Shown one piece after another: positions 34,367-46,438 of a stretch of 64,000 nucleotides of DNA. Positions within the stretch are counted from its first letter, which is position 1. Every line of letters begins with the position of its first letter. A program made the translations under genes and the position numbers. The notes under the pieces were generated by a model. The model was not told the origin of the DNA. It made no database searches and saw only the letters and a program-made list of their open reading frames with translations. This DNA comes from Arachis hypogaea. Lineage: Eukaryota; Streptophyta; Magnoliopsida; Fabales; Fabaceae. The stretch is taken from assembly GCF_003086295.3 (NCBI RefSeq), contig NC_092052.1, forward strand, positions 72,766,910 through 72,830,909, in the 5' to 3' direction.

Positions 34367-37300
34367 GTAAGCCAAACCAGCAGTTTATAACATGGAGCTA
34401 TTCTGTGATTTGGTTTTTGTAAAATTTGTGACTTCTAATAACTTGGTTGTTTATGGTGTATCCGTCAGGTTTGTCTCGGGAAAAGACTTAAGAAGTTTTG
34501 GAAGAGACTGGCGAGATAGTTCAAGATTCAATGCTCGAAGAAGACGTTGCGCCGGATAGTTCTGATGAGGTTGTCTCTAAAGGACATGAACCTTCCATCA
34601 TATCCTTTAACCTCAATAAAACTCCAGAGGAGAATGATATCTGTTGACTCAACTCTTTATTATTAGTCTGAACAAAGTGACTGAATGTGTTTTTTCCTTT
34701 GGATGTTGAATTTGATGAAGTAGCTATGAATTTAGAGGAGATTGATCTCAAAATAGTATATAACTCTTGAATTAATTTATATTGTGACTTGTTGGATTAA
34801 TCGTTCATACGAATTAATTTATATAATGTGTTTTATTAATTTATATTGTGACAACCTCTGACTTGTACCTTGTACTTTATAGAGGAGAACTTATTTATAG
34901 AATAATTCCCTAAAATTGATTCTACAAATATTGGATGGAAAATTTTTGTCCTAATTAATTTTTAATTTTTAAAAATGCATTAGAATTATTTTTGTGTGAC
35001 AGGTCAATTCTGTATAATGTGAAAAAGATTAATTTATGTTACATTTTTTTGAAGATTTCGTTATCTTATAATAAAAATTATTAAAAATGTATTTTTCTCA
35101 TATGTATATATATTATAAAATCAATTAAAAGAACAAGAGAGGACCATCTGCCTTAGTAAAAGGATATAAATTCACTTATCTAGATGCATATATTATTATA
35201 CTACTTTTCAAGGACATGTACTTGATTTATAGGTGATTTTTTTATATGTGTGTGCTTGCAACCTCTCGATAATTCATGCAAAATATTTTCATATATTAGA
35301 CTTTTAAATTTTTTTTATATTGCCATTCGCCTATTTTTTAAACGTTGCATTTATTTTTATTATTTTTAAACTGATTCTTAAATTTTCATAATTACTCTTT
35401 CAATATTTTTAAAAGATTAAAATTTACTAAAAATATACGGGTAAGATTAAAATAAAATAAAATAAACGTCGAAATATTAAAATAGTAATTAAGATCAATT
35501 TTTCATTTATACTTTTGTTTTTGTTAAACCGATTCAGAGATCAAACTTCAAACCACATTTTTGTTTATGCTTAAATTTCAAATCAGAAAAGCCACCGCCA
35601 CCTTCAGAATCCTTATTATTCACCTAATAATAAACCATTCGATTTTGTTCAAACCACGAAGACACCTTCTTCGTCCTGGTTCTGCTCCTCAACGCCTGTC
35701 TCTGCGGCGCTCCTTCTTCGTCCTGATTTTGCTCCTCCACGACTGTCTCTGCGGCGCTCGATTGTCCTGGAGCCCCTTCTCGCTCTACCCGAAGCCCGGT
35801 GGTTCCACTCTCACCGTCAATCCAGTCATCCACCTGCGGGTAAGCACCACTGGATACCCTGTTCTATGTTGGATGTTTAGTGTTTGAAAAAGAGGCCAAT
35901 AATGAGTTTTAAGTTGACATGCAAGTTTCTTCTAATGTGGTTAGCTGAGTTAATTTGTAAATTGGGAGTGGCTTTTGTTGATGAGGAGCATGAGTCCGTT
36001 AATGGTAGAGTCTGAGTTGAATATTAGGTCTCAGTTTGAATGCCTTTTTTATTTTCTCACTGTTAAATATTTGAATATTTTTGCTAAAAATGCATTGCCT
36101 GCGGTTTTTATTCTTAGTTGGACTGCGTTTAGTATTTTCTCAGTCAATACTAATAACGCTAAACCAATTTATCACGATTCTCAAGTCTCCTATTCCCTAC
36201 TTACCATATAGGATCCTTTAATTGTTTTTTCATGCTAAAAAATATCTAATGCTTGGTGATGAAGCCACGAACAACTAGACCTTGGAAAAGGGAAAATTTT
36301 TCAATCTTTCAGAATTTAGTAACCATCAAATACAGGGGAGGTGATTTAAACTAGACCTTAGAAAAGGGGAAAACTTTCAATCTTTCAGAATTTAGTAACC
36401 ATCAAATACAGGGGAGGTGATTTAAACTAATAAGAATGGGTATGGAGTATTATATACAAGAATTAGGATTCTAATTACCAAATATTGTTTGCTATGTATC
36501 AATTACTTTGTACTTTTGTTATGTATCCATGAGTATATATTTTGGGTCAAATGAATTGTCTTTTTTCAAAGTTAGAAAAAGTAGTGTTAGACATTCTACT
36601 GCACATTATTAGCAATTATTATGACTAAACATGATATTTTTCTAACGCCCAAAATTTTCCTCCAACCATGCGGTTTATTATGATGATTCTAGGCATTATA
36701 GAGTAATATGAATACGTCAATGGTTAACCTTCTTAGACCCAACTTTGAGTTCTTGGTTAATAGAGTCTCTCAATCCATTTACTCATGTACTCTCCTAATC
36801 TATATATGAGCTTGGAATACATATTGAATTGTGAATTAATAATCTATTTACTCATGTACTCTCCTAATCCATTTAGGATTCATTATGTACTCTCCTAATC
36901 TATTTACTCATATACTCTTCATGAATGACATTTTGAGAAAGGAACTACCCGTTGTATATTTTATTAAAAAATGCTAAAATTATTTTGAATAATCAAGTCT
37001 TTGGTTGAGGTGTGGTGTATTATTTTAATGTTCCTTATTTCTTACAACCAATGCTACTCATGATAAACTATATTTGTTTGTTGAAGTAAAGGGAGGCAGA
37101 CGGGGGTATTTTTTATTCTTTTTGAATAATTTTTGAGTAGTACATATTAAGTTTATTTCTTATTATGGCTAGATATATATAGCTAAATTTACATTATCCT
37201 CAAACATAATTAATAATTCGTAGAATGAGTTTAATAGGGATTTTATATATTTATGAGATAGGGATTTTACAAAGCAAGAATATATTGTCCACTTGTGCTT

Positions 37301-37646
37301 GTAGCTTCGAGTGGAAACAAATTGACATCAACTACTTGTTGAGTAACAAGCTAGGAGAATTGAAAATGAATTGTCTTTATGTCTTTGTATATATTATGTA
37401 TTAAATTATCTATTATCACTATTAATTGCGGTCTTCGGTCTCATTTTATAAATTGTTTAGTATCAATATGGCATAAGTACCCGAGTTCAATTAATATTAA
37501 CTGGGGTATACTAGTGTCATTTTTGCATGTTGAGTTCAATTAATATTAACTGGGGCATACCAGTGTCATTTTTGCATGTTAATACATATTATTATCTATA
37601 TATTAAATATTATCATATTATTTTGATCCGAATGCAGTTAGAAAAG
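34367..37646 (+). other. CACTA interior without a recognised gene, with local tandem duplications
   Basis: Mostly AT-rich. A coding-like, exon-bordered stretch near 34470-34646 (EETGEIVQDSMLEEDVAPDS) is unrecognised and might be more captured sequence. 35600-35850 is GC-richer, like a 5' exon or UTR, with a 47 bp tandem repeat at 35666 and 35713 and a donor-like GGTAAGC after it. A 76 bp unit is duplicated at 36273-36348 and 36349-36424. A 49 bp unit is duplicated at 37483-37531 and 37532-37580. ACTCATGTACTCTCCTAATC recurs between 36779 and 36915. Confidence 0.6.
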
Positions 37647-39622
37647 ATGCCAAGGGTAGGTCGTTTCAGGAAGAAAGCCCGTGTAGACACAGCATGTCAG
37701 TAGCCTCAAGTAGGATTTACTGCGGCCTCAACTTCGCAGAGAGCAGATTGCCCAATTCCGCCGTCCAGTGGCAGTGGTGCCCCCGCATCCTCGTCTTTAC
37801 GCCCCTTTCGTCCGCCCCGAAGCGAACCACTACCTGCTCCACAGGCTTCCACGAATGATGTTCTGAACTCGGAGCCGGACGCTGAAGACATAGACCCAGA
37901 GGCAGATGAGGTAGATTCTTTTGACCAACATGTTGATAACCTTTTTGCTGCATCGGATTCTCAGAAGCGCAAGGAACTCAAGACCACAGAATTTTGGGAT
38001 GTTAAAACAATTGGTATAAGAGAATTTATTTAATTCAAATTTTTATTGCCCTATTTTCCTATGATATCTTTGCAGCTTGGCTCCAATGGTAACTAATTAA
38101 GAATTAATATATTTTACAGAATTCGATGGCACAATCAGACAGGTCAAACTGAGTGTGAAGGAAGCTATGAAGCCACCTAACGGAAGAAAGGTCGTACTCA
38201 GGTTTAATAGTGCACTGCAACCAGTTGGGGATGAAGCAAGTCTACTGAGCGGTGTTATGGGACTGTTAGGATCTGACTACACCAAATTCCTAATCTGCGA
38301 GAAGGACTGGAGAAAGGTTCGCACCAGGGACAAGGTTTATAATGAATGTGTAAAGGTAAAATGTTATTTTTAATTTTTCGTACCATTCAAAACTCATAAT
38401 TTGAACACTACTGACAGCTTAATTTTAATGTTGCAGGAAATGTTCCATTTTGAAGAAGATAGTTAGAGGAATTATCAAGCGTATAATATTCAAAATGCTA
38501 GGAAGGACTTGGAAGGAAATGAGGAACAGATTATATCATCACTGTTATGACCCAAAACTTTCACTTGAAGAAAATATTGAAAACCGCCCAGATGGAATTA
38601 CTACGGACCATTGGAGATGGTTTCTCAATTATCGCAATAGCGCAGAGACACAGATAATATAGTTTTGTTTCATAATAGACAAAGTCCATTTATGTCACAT
38701 TGAGTTCATCAGAACTAGTGTCTAGTAACTCTTAATTTGATGGCATGACAGGAGAAGTATAAGAAAAATATCGAGAATCGATCAAAGCAGCTTTACACCC
38801 ACACCGGCGGATCGAAAAGCTTGGCAAGGCTCGGAGAAGAAAAGGTAATCTAATTTTGGGAATGTTTTTGAACTATCTGTTCCTCTACTTATTCACTTTG
38901 TCATCATTATTGGTATAGTCGGAACGACAAGGGAGGATAGTTAGTAGAGGAGAGCTGTATCTCTTAACGCATAGGAGAACTAATGGCTCCTATATCCATG
39001 ATGCAGCTCGCGCTATTGGAGTAAGTAATGTGTTCAGAATCGGGAAGTAGTCTCTCCTATGTTTTAGTTATTAAAATTTTATTGGAAATCTGTGCGGTTA
39101 GCGACTAGCTAATAAATGCTTATAATTGCTTATCTATGTGTGTAGGAAAGAATTAAAGCTATTGATCAACGCGATGAATCTTCTAGACTGTTATCCTAGA
39201 ATGATTCGCTTGCTCAAGCTCTCGGAAAAGAGAGCCCGGGTAGGGTGCGTGGCATGGGGTTGGGGCCGACTTCTAGTCAAGTCTTTGGTATGAATTCCCA
39301 TCAGCCGAGCAATGGTTTTGAAAGGGAGGAAACCCAAAGGGTGCTGCTTGAACTACAAGTAGAGTTCGCAACAAAGAAATTGAAAAGGAAGGCAGTGGAA
39401 GATGAAGTAACAGCCGAGAAGACCAAAAGACAGGCAGTGGAGGTTGAAGTAGCAGCCGAGAAGACCAAAAGACAGGCAGTGGAGGATGAAGTAGCAGCTA
39501 GGAAGGTCAGGATGTAGGCAATGGAGAGTGCTTTGATATGTCTACTTCAAGGGCAAGGTAGGAAGCTGCCATCAGACGTCGCCGCATGGATGAGTGCGTT
39601 GGAGGGAAAAAATAGAAAGTAG
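37647..39622 (+). pseudogene. second CACTA gene, plant transposase Ptta/En/Spm family
   Basis: Five or six exons starting at ATG 37647 (MPRVGRFRKKARVDTACQ, then a TAG). A Pro/Ser-rich region and the acidic DAEDIDPEADEVDSFDQH follow. Later exons: NGRKVVLRFNSALQPVGDEA (38155-38354), a broken exon at 38437-38660, then KQLYTHTGGSKSLARLGEEK and GRIVSRGELYLLTHRRTNGS. The last two are the signature of the Ptta/En/Spm family (YTHTGGSKS, and RGELW..TH....GSY). The last exon (39145-39622) has a coiled coil with three copies of a 16-residue repeat (AVEDEVTAEKTKRQ-like). Several stops; a remnant. Confidence 0.82.
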
Positions 39623-39899
39623 ATCTTAGGATTGTGGAACATTTTCTTCTTTCAAATATACACTTTTATTTTGTTGATTATGCAACTCTTAGTAAGGAGT
39701 ACACTTTGTTGATATTCGGATAATTATATTAATTAAATTAATGGTTTTGCTATTGTCGTTTACCCTGCAATTTATTTTTCGGGATTTTAAATAATTTAAC
39801 TTACTAATACTAAGAACGATTGAAAAAAAAATGAGAAAAAATGTACATTGAAATAAGAAAACAGCATGGATTGCTAGTGTACAAAACAGTATTTTTACA

Positions 39900-40335
39900 G
39901 CCATTTAACCGGAAAATAGTGGCGGTTGCGAACTAGCCGTTAGAAATTTGAAAATTCAGGTTAGGAGATAGCGGCGGTCCGCTAGTTACATTTCAAAAAA
40001 TATTGGCCATTAAACAGCAACGATTTCAAACCGATGATAAATGCATTAGTCTTTAAACCGTGGCCATTAAACAGCGGCGATTTCAAACCACCGAACATTT
40101 CGTGTGGATCACAGATTTTCAGATCGCGGCGGTTTAAAACCGCCGCTAAACATTGCGACACTAATTCTGGGTTTTGCGGCGGTTGTGCCAGCGGTTCCTG
40201 AGAACCGCCGCAAAATCATATAACCACCCCCTAATAGGCGACGTTTAACAAACTGCTGGAATCCCGTTCGCGGCGGTTTGAAATCGCCGCAAATCACTCC
40301 AAGAACCGCCGCTATTTCCCATTTCCTTTGTAGTG
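39900..40335 (+). repeat. CACTA subterminal palindromes and 3' terminal repeat
   Basis: Repeats built from GCGGCGGTTT and AAACCGCCGC. Complete hairpins lie at about 40124-40145, 40176-40213 and 40271-40291; half-sites occur at 39922, 39972, 40074, 40243 and 40304. They end at the terminus TAGCGGCGG read on the minus strand after CACTACAAAGGAAATGGG. Such arrays are where the CACTA subterminal-binding protein acts in the En/Spm system. Confidence 0.85.
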
Positions 40336-40570
40336 ATAAAAGCATTGTTTTTGTTTTAGAATAGACAACGCTTTTAAAGAGTTGCTTACAAAAGTGTTGC
40401 TTTTGAAGCAAAAAAGTGTTGCTTTGACCTAAGGCAACGGCTGCATCTGCAAGGTGTCTGAAAACGTTGCTTTAGGTCCAAAAGTATTGCTATAAATCAA
40501 AAGCAACCCTTTACCAATTTTTAGACAACACTTTTTAAATGTTGCCTCAGTCTAAAAATATTGTAGTATA
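40336..40570. repeat. subterminal remnant of a second CACTA-like family
   Basis: Six or more units in both orientations of a different motif, AAAAGTGTTGCTTT / AGCAACGCTTTT (for example at 40371, 40388, 40408, 40463, 40480 and 40520). They end at AATATTGTAGTA near 40564, one base from a TTGTAGTG terminus. The first CACTA element abuts it directly, so it probably inserted into this older one. Confidence 0.6.
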
Positions 40571-40682
40571 AATTGATTTTAATTATTCTCTAACATATTT
40601 TAATATTAATTATTTTATTGTAATCCAAATAAATTTGTGACTAATTATTTTATTAGAATAATATAATAAGAGGAGAGCTACG

Positions 40683-40825
40683 GGCCAGCAACTTTTGTGT
40701 TTTGTAACTATCAATTGGCCATCAATAATATTTTTAATGGTGTGAGATTACATCAAATGGTGGAAAATTACTCACTTTTCTTTTGATGGTTAAATACTGG
40801 CCACAAAACACAAAAATTGCTGGCC
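40683..40825. mobile_element. MITE with GGCCAGCAA terminal inverted repeats
   Basis: About 143 bp. The left end GGCCAGCAACTTTTGTGTTT and the right end, reversed, GGCCAGCAATTTTTGTGTTT match at 19 of 20 bases. The interior shows further self-complementarity (GGTTAAATACTGGCC, CTATCAATTGGCC). No ORF. The exact outer ends and TSD are unclear; CTA is found just outside each repeat. Confidence 0.7.
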
Positions 40826-40828
40826 TCC

Positions 40829-41671
40829 TAGACTTTTTCATATAATAATATATAGATATACATAAAAATATTATGTCAATTTTTTTATATTTATAGCATT
40901 TTTTAATTTCAAAATATATCATACTCCAGCTGATTAAATTATTTAGTATGACTTGTAAGATGATCGATATGACCTCAGTAATAAGACTATAATCTAAATC
41001 TTTGGTGACCAAAGACCTATTAATGAAGATATGGTTATGAAGCCAGTAAAGTGGTGGCCGAATTAATTCATATTTTATAATTACTGTATTATATGTTGAA
41101 ACTTTCCCCCCAATTAAAGATATTAATTATGTATAAAACGATAGCAACCTACCACCTCTCTCAAATTTTTATTACAAGACCAGAGCAGAGCCTGCATCGT
41201 ATTCCTTATCATATGTGTGCCATCAAAGAATTAATGCATATGTGGACTTACACTCAATACTGCAAATAATAAAAATATATAATAACAATAATATTATTGA
41301 TAATTAATGAAAGCACCTTGGACTTGACTTCGCACGTAAATGACGCTAGTAATAATTATCAATGTCCTTGATTTTATGCATGCCGTGTCTTCTCACGTAA
41401 AGTCGACATGTATATAATATTGGTGAGTACTTCCATCAAATTAAAAATATATATTTAGTTCAGTGCTTTATGGTAGTGGTAGCTACATGGATTTTAATTG
41501 AGCCATATAACCTTGACTACAATGCTATGGACTTATGGTTGTCGCTGTGGCTTCTGATGACCCTGAAATTATGAATTATGTTGTTGTATTCCTTTTTCAT
41601 AATAGGAATGAAGTTGTAATATCGTGTTATAAAATTACATATTTTAAATAAATAATAATTTTGGATTTTTT
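40829..41671. other. AT-rich intergenic stretch, no gene seen
   Basis: No conserved reading frame, repeat border or RNA gene recognised on either strand. Probably old degraded repeat DNA. Confidence 0.5.
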
Positions 41672-41912
41672 ATTTACTGTGTAACATAACTCCGCCTATG
41701 TTACACTTGTGGTACATAGCCGGTCCCAAGCCCGGATAAAAGAGGAGGGTTGTGTTAGGTCTTTGGCAACCAACATAAAAATATAGCCGAACCCCCATGA
41801 CATGAATCAAAGACATTATTGCGCTAAAGCTAGGTCGTTGCCCGGAAGCAACACGCCGTATGGCTCGAGTACGGTGTCAAAGTAAGAGCCGCTGCATCGG
41901 TGCCCGGATGTA

Positions 41913-43055
41913 GTGTTAAATGAGCAAGGGTTCTCGCGTTTTCGTGAACGGACGAGGGTAAATAAGCTAGTTCACAAAGTAAAAGGTAAAGGTCGAAGCG
42001 ACAGAAGGTTAAGATTTGGGACATGGAACATAGGCACTCTAACAGGAAAGTCCATGGAGGTGGTGGACACCATGACAAGGAGGAAGATTAACATTATGTG
42101 CCTACAAGAAACGAAATGGGTTGGTGCAAAGGCTAGGGAGTTGGATACTTCTGGTTTCAAACTTTGGTATACAGGAAAGGTGAAGAATAGGAATGGGGTT
42201 GGAATAATTGTGGATAAGCAGTGGAAGAATGACGTAGTGGATGTCAAGAGGGTGGGAGATCGGATCATCTCTATCAAACTTGTGGTGGAAGGAGGTGCTT
42301 TCCATGTGATTAGCGCCTATGCACCGCAAGTGGGTTCGGACGAACAACACAAGATAAGGTTTTGGGAGGATCTAGAGAGTTTGGTTCAAGGCATACCTTT
42401 GGGAGACAAGATTTTCTTAGGAGGAGATTTAAATGGACATGTTGGGAGAGAAGTGACTGGATATGGGAGTATTCACGGAGGCCATGGTTTCGGGGTGATC
42501 AATGCCGAGGGTAAAACTATTTTGGACTTTTCCTCAACCTTTGATCTTCTCATCGCAAATACATGTTTTAAAAAGAGAGACGAGCATCTTATAACCTATA
42601 AGAGTGGCATGACAAGCTCTCAAATCGACTTCTTCTTGTTGAGGAGAGTCGACCAGAAATTTTGCATTAACTGTAAAATTATCCCGGGAGAGAGTTTGAC
42701 AACACAACATAGGGTGCTTGTCATGGATTTTCGCGTCGAGCAAAAGTTGAGGAAAAGACATCATACGAAGAACCCAAGGACGAGGTGGTGGCGGATGAAA
42801 GGTGAGGAACAAAGAAGCTTCCTAAGACGGGTAGGAGAAGAGGCAAAGTGGGATGGAAATGGAAGCGCGGAAGAGATGTGGAGGGAGATGGAAGAAGTTA
42901 TTAGAAGAACAGCAAAAGAAAGTTTTGGTAAATCTAAAGGAATAGGACCAAGAGACAAGGAGTCCTGGTGGTGGAATGCGAGCATACAAGAAAAGATAAA
43001 GATAAAAAGGGAATGCTTTAAAGAGTGGTCTTTATGCCGCAATGCAGATAACTAG
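41913..43055 (+). pseudogene. RTE LINE ORF, endonuclease half
   Basis: 380 open codons encoding the apurinic-like endonuclease that nicks the target for priming. Motifs in order: FGTWNIGTLTGK near residue 36, CLQETKW (catalytic Glu) near 69, NGVGIIVDK, ISAYAPQVG, GGDLNGHVG near 167, SSQIDFFL near 232, and TTQHRVLVMDF near 263 with the catalytic His. It ends at NADN-TAG where the family has Trp (TGG to TAG). A second TAG follows three codons later. Confidence 0.92.
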
Positions 43056-44863
43056 GAAAAATAGAAGGCGGCTAAGAAAGAGACAAAAGTGGCTATAAGT
43101 GAAGCAAGAACAAGAGCATATGAGGGTCTCTACTGGTCTTTGGGCACGAAAGAAGGAGAAAAAGGTATATATATAGAATCGCAAAGAGCCGGGAAAGAAG
43201 AACGAGAGATTTGGATCAGGTTAAGTGCATAAAGGATAAGGATGGAGAGGTGTTGGCTCAAGAGGAGAAGATTAATGAAAGGTGGAAGAGTTACTTCTAC
43301 GAGTTATTTAATGAGGGACAGAAGACTCTTCCGAGCCTTGGTCAATTATGCACAAGGAAAGAAGATCAAAACTTTGACTACTATCGAAAGATTCAAGACT
43401 TCGAGGTAAAAGAGGCTCTAAAGCAGATGAAAAATGGCAAGGCAATAGGACCTGATAATATCCCGATTGAGGTTTGGAAGGGTCTTGGAGAAAAAGGCAT
43501 CAACTGGTTAACCATGCTTTTTAATGAGATTTTAAGGTCAAAGAAGATGCCTGATGAGTGGAGAAAGAGCACATTGGTACCTATCTACAAGAATAAGGGG
43601 GATATACAAAGTTGCGGAAACTATAGAGGGATTAAGCTTATGAGTCATACTATGAAGTTGTGGGAAAGGGTGATAGAACGGAGGTTGAGAAAAGAGACAC
43701 AAGTAACAGAGAACCAATTTGGATTTATGCCAGGCAGATCTACCACTGAAGCGATATACCTATTAAGAAGGATGATGGAGAGGTATCGTAGTAATAAAAG
43801 GGATCTACATATGGTGTTTATTGATTTAGAAAAAGCATATGATAGGGTACCAAGGGAGGTCTTATGGAAGGTTTTAGAAAAGAGGAGAGTAAGGATCGTA
43901 TATATTCGGGCAATTAAAGACATGTATGTTGGGGCCACAACTAGTGTGAAGACTCAAGGTGGTGTGACAGAGGAATTCTCTATTGGTATAGGATTACACC
44001 AAGGATCATCCTTAACTCCATACCTTTTCACATTAGTCTTGGAAGTACTCACAGAGCACATCCAAGAGCCTGTGCCATGGTGCATGCTTTTTGCCGATGA
44101 TATCGTCCTTATGGGAAAGTCAAGGGAAGACCTAAATAAGAAGTTGGAGTTATGGAGAGAAGCTCTAGAAGTGTATGGTCTGCGCATAAGCCGTAGCAAG
44201 ACGGAATATATGGAATGTAAGTTCAGTCTGGGAAGGGAAAACCCCAATATAGAGGTGAAGATTGGAGAAAACACCCTACGAAAAGTTAAAAGTTTTAAGT
44301 ATCTTGGGTGCATCATACAGGACAATGGAGAGATTGAACAGGATGTAAATCATAGGATCCAAGCAGGTTGGTCAAAATGGCGGAGTGCATCTGGTTTTAT
44401 ATGCGACAAAAAAGTGCCTTTAAAACTTAAAGGTAAATTCTATCGCACCACTATAAGACCGGCTATGCTGTATGGTACAGAGTGTTGGGCGGCTAAAGGG
44501 GAGCACGAACATAAGCTGAGTGTGGTAGAGATGAAGATGTTGAGATGGATGAGTGGTCATACGCGATTGGATAAAATAAGGAATGAAGATATAAGGGAGA
44601 GAGTTGGAGTAGCACCCATTGTGGAAAAGATGGTTGAATCGCGTCTCAGGTGGTTTGGACAAGTGAGAAGAAGACCGATAGAACATCCAGTCAGGAGGGT
44701 GGATGAGATGGAAGATGGACAAAGGGCGAAAGGCAGAGGAAGACCTAAGAAGACTATCCATGAGGTGGTCAAACGAGACCTACATGTAAACGGTCTCTCT
44801 GTAGACATGATACATGACAGAGCACAATGGCATCGTTTGATTCATGTAGCCGACCCCACTTAG
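43056..44863 (+). pseudogene. RTE LINE ORF, reverse transcriptase half
   Basis: Continuation of the LINE ORF. After the two TAG codons an extra TA in a TA run (43165-43173, GGTATATATATAG) shifts the frame. The RT is then open for 550 codons (43211-44863): [60 protein letters not shown], and the catalytic FADDIVLMG near residue 300. The C-terminal [11 protein letters not shown] and [13 protein letters not shown] follow, with TAG at 44861-44863. All RT catalytic residues are kept. Three small lesions inactivate the polyprotein. Confidence 0.92.
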
Positions 44864-45683
44864 TGGGACAAGGCTTTGTTGTTGTTGTTGTTTGATTTAC
44901 TGTGTAACATAAATGATCAAAGTGAAACATATTATACAACAGATATAACATGGATTTTTTTTCTAATATAAAATAAAAAAATAATTAATTCCTAAAACAA
45001 GAAATTTTAACTTTGCCACATTTCCGGTGAATTCTAAGTTGAGTTCGGCACACTATAAAAGTCAGGTGGTCTATCCTCATTTGTCCGTTTCTTTCCCCAT
45101 CTCTTCTCCAAAATTACTTTGTTCCTGCTCTCTGTCTTTTGGTGTGCGTGAAGTTTGTTATTCACGACATCCTCCGTTTCTGGTTAGTACATTAGTTAGA
45201 ATGACTTTTTTTCAAGGTAGTTAGAGTAACTGTTTATATATTAGTTAAAGTTACTAGTTAGTAGTTATATGTTAGTTAGAGTTAATGTTTACATGTTAGT
45301 TAGATTTTATAACGTGTTAGTTAAAATTTGGATGTTATTGTTTTTTAGTACAGTGATTGTATATTGTTTATAACATGTTAATTAGTATAAGTAGTTAGTC
45401 AATTGTTAGTTAGGTTACTCAGAATAATTAGTTTAAGTCGTGAATTGCAAGGTAATTAGTGGAATAATTAGTTAGGTTAAGTAATAATAGAAAAAACATG
45501 ATAAGTAAAATTTAGGATTTAGTTAGTTATTGATTAAGGTTGTTTAGGGTGTTAGCTGATGGAGTCATCAAGTTGGGGTAAATTTTAGTTAGTAAGTTTC
45601 GAATACGTTATTTTCAGTATTTAGTTGATGTGAAAGGAACCGAGTTCAGTATATGTTGTTTGATTTCAATAGAGTGTGGTTAA

Positions 45684-46438
45684 ATGGAGCAACAATTATT
45701 AGGCTACGAGGAGACGCTCTACATATTAAAACAGGCTGAGCACATTGCTGGCAGACTTGATCGAGTGGCACGCTTTTATTATTTTTGTTTATTTCATTGT
45801 AATTAATAAACAGTTAAGTTGTTATTTTAGGTGTTCTTGAATTTTGTTTTTAATTTTATGTTTTCGTTTGGTAGGTGCCTCGGATCTTACGCACTAGGTG
45901 AAATTTGATGACACGTCTACCGGAGCAGATTAGGCCATATCTAAGACGAGTCGGGTTTGAGTATGTGGCCTATATGGTTGAGTTTGAGCACGACTGACCA
46001 CTTGCCTCGGCGTTGATAGAGAGGTGGAGGCCTGAGTCGCATACATTTCATCTACTATGCTGGGAGAAGACTATCACTACACCCTGCACGACGTAGCCTA
46101 TCAGTTGGGGCTGAGGATCAACGGTGATAGATCCTGTGAGTGGATGCATAGGTGGTTGGGAGCAGTACCATTAGGAATGGACTATTAAGGACTTTTGTTA
46201 GCAGCTGCTGGGTGTTATTCCCGGCCCAAATGATAGACAGTCACAGACCAAGTGGACTGTGAAGCTCACTTGGTTCCATAACACGGTTTGCCGAGAGCTG
46301 GAACAGGATGCCAAGAGGAGTGCCTGATGAGGTACACGAGAGGGTACATCATGTAGCCGATAGGGGTATCCTATTCCCAGATGCATCTGACTCACGGGTG
46401 CACATCAGGTGGCTCCCACTACTAGAGGACCTGGAGAC
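45684..46438 (+). pseudogene. plant mobile domain (MAIN/PMD-like) gene fragment
   Basis: Exon 1 from ATG 45684 (MEQQLLGYEETLYILKQAEH, then IAGRLDR). An intron follows to the acceptor TAG at 45872-45874. Exon 2 then reads EQIRPYLRRVGFEYV, LASALIERWRPESHTFHL, and after frameshifts TKWTVKLTWFHNTV, RYTRGYIM and HIRWLPLLEDLE. This is the order seen in plant mobile domain proteins (GF.HV, ALVERWRPETHTFHL, A.CYI..LIG, H.RWL), a family that occurs both in MULEs and as host genes. Stops include Trp-to-TGA near 45993. It ends abruptly near 46438. Confidence 0.78.

Larger units (their letters stand above)
29723..40335 (+). mobile_element. 5'-truncated CACTA (En/Spm) DNA transposon
   Basis: About 10.6 kb. 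The left side is cut inside the transposase gene where LTR c begins. The right end is TTTGTAGTG at 40327-40335, the complement of a CACTA terminus (CACTACAAAGG), preceded by GC-rich palindromic subterminal repeats. It contains a TNP2-type transposase gene, captured host-gene exons, and a second gene of the Ptta/En/Spm family. The usual 3 bp TSD cannot be tested because the left end is missing; ATA follows the right end. Confidence 0.9.
41690..44894 (+). mobile_element. full-length RTE-clade LINE
   Basis: 3205 bp, plus strand, flanked by a perfect 18 bp target-site duplication, ATTTACTGTGTAACATAA (41672-41689 and 44895-44912). It has a 5' UTR of about 0.2 kb, one endonuclease-RT ORF (now broken), a very short 3' UTR, and an end made of TTG repeats (TTTGTTGTTGTTGTTG) instead of poly(A), as in plant RTE elements. 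Length and single-ORF layout fit the RTE clade. Confidence 0.93.

Noticed and set aside
37647..39622. Independent host gene with five to six exons
   Set aside because: YTHTGGSKS and RGELYLLTHRR-type motifs are those of the Ptta/En/Spm transposon family, the frame has stops, and it lies inside the CACTA borders.
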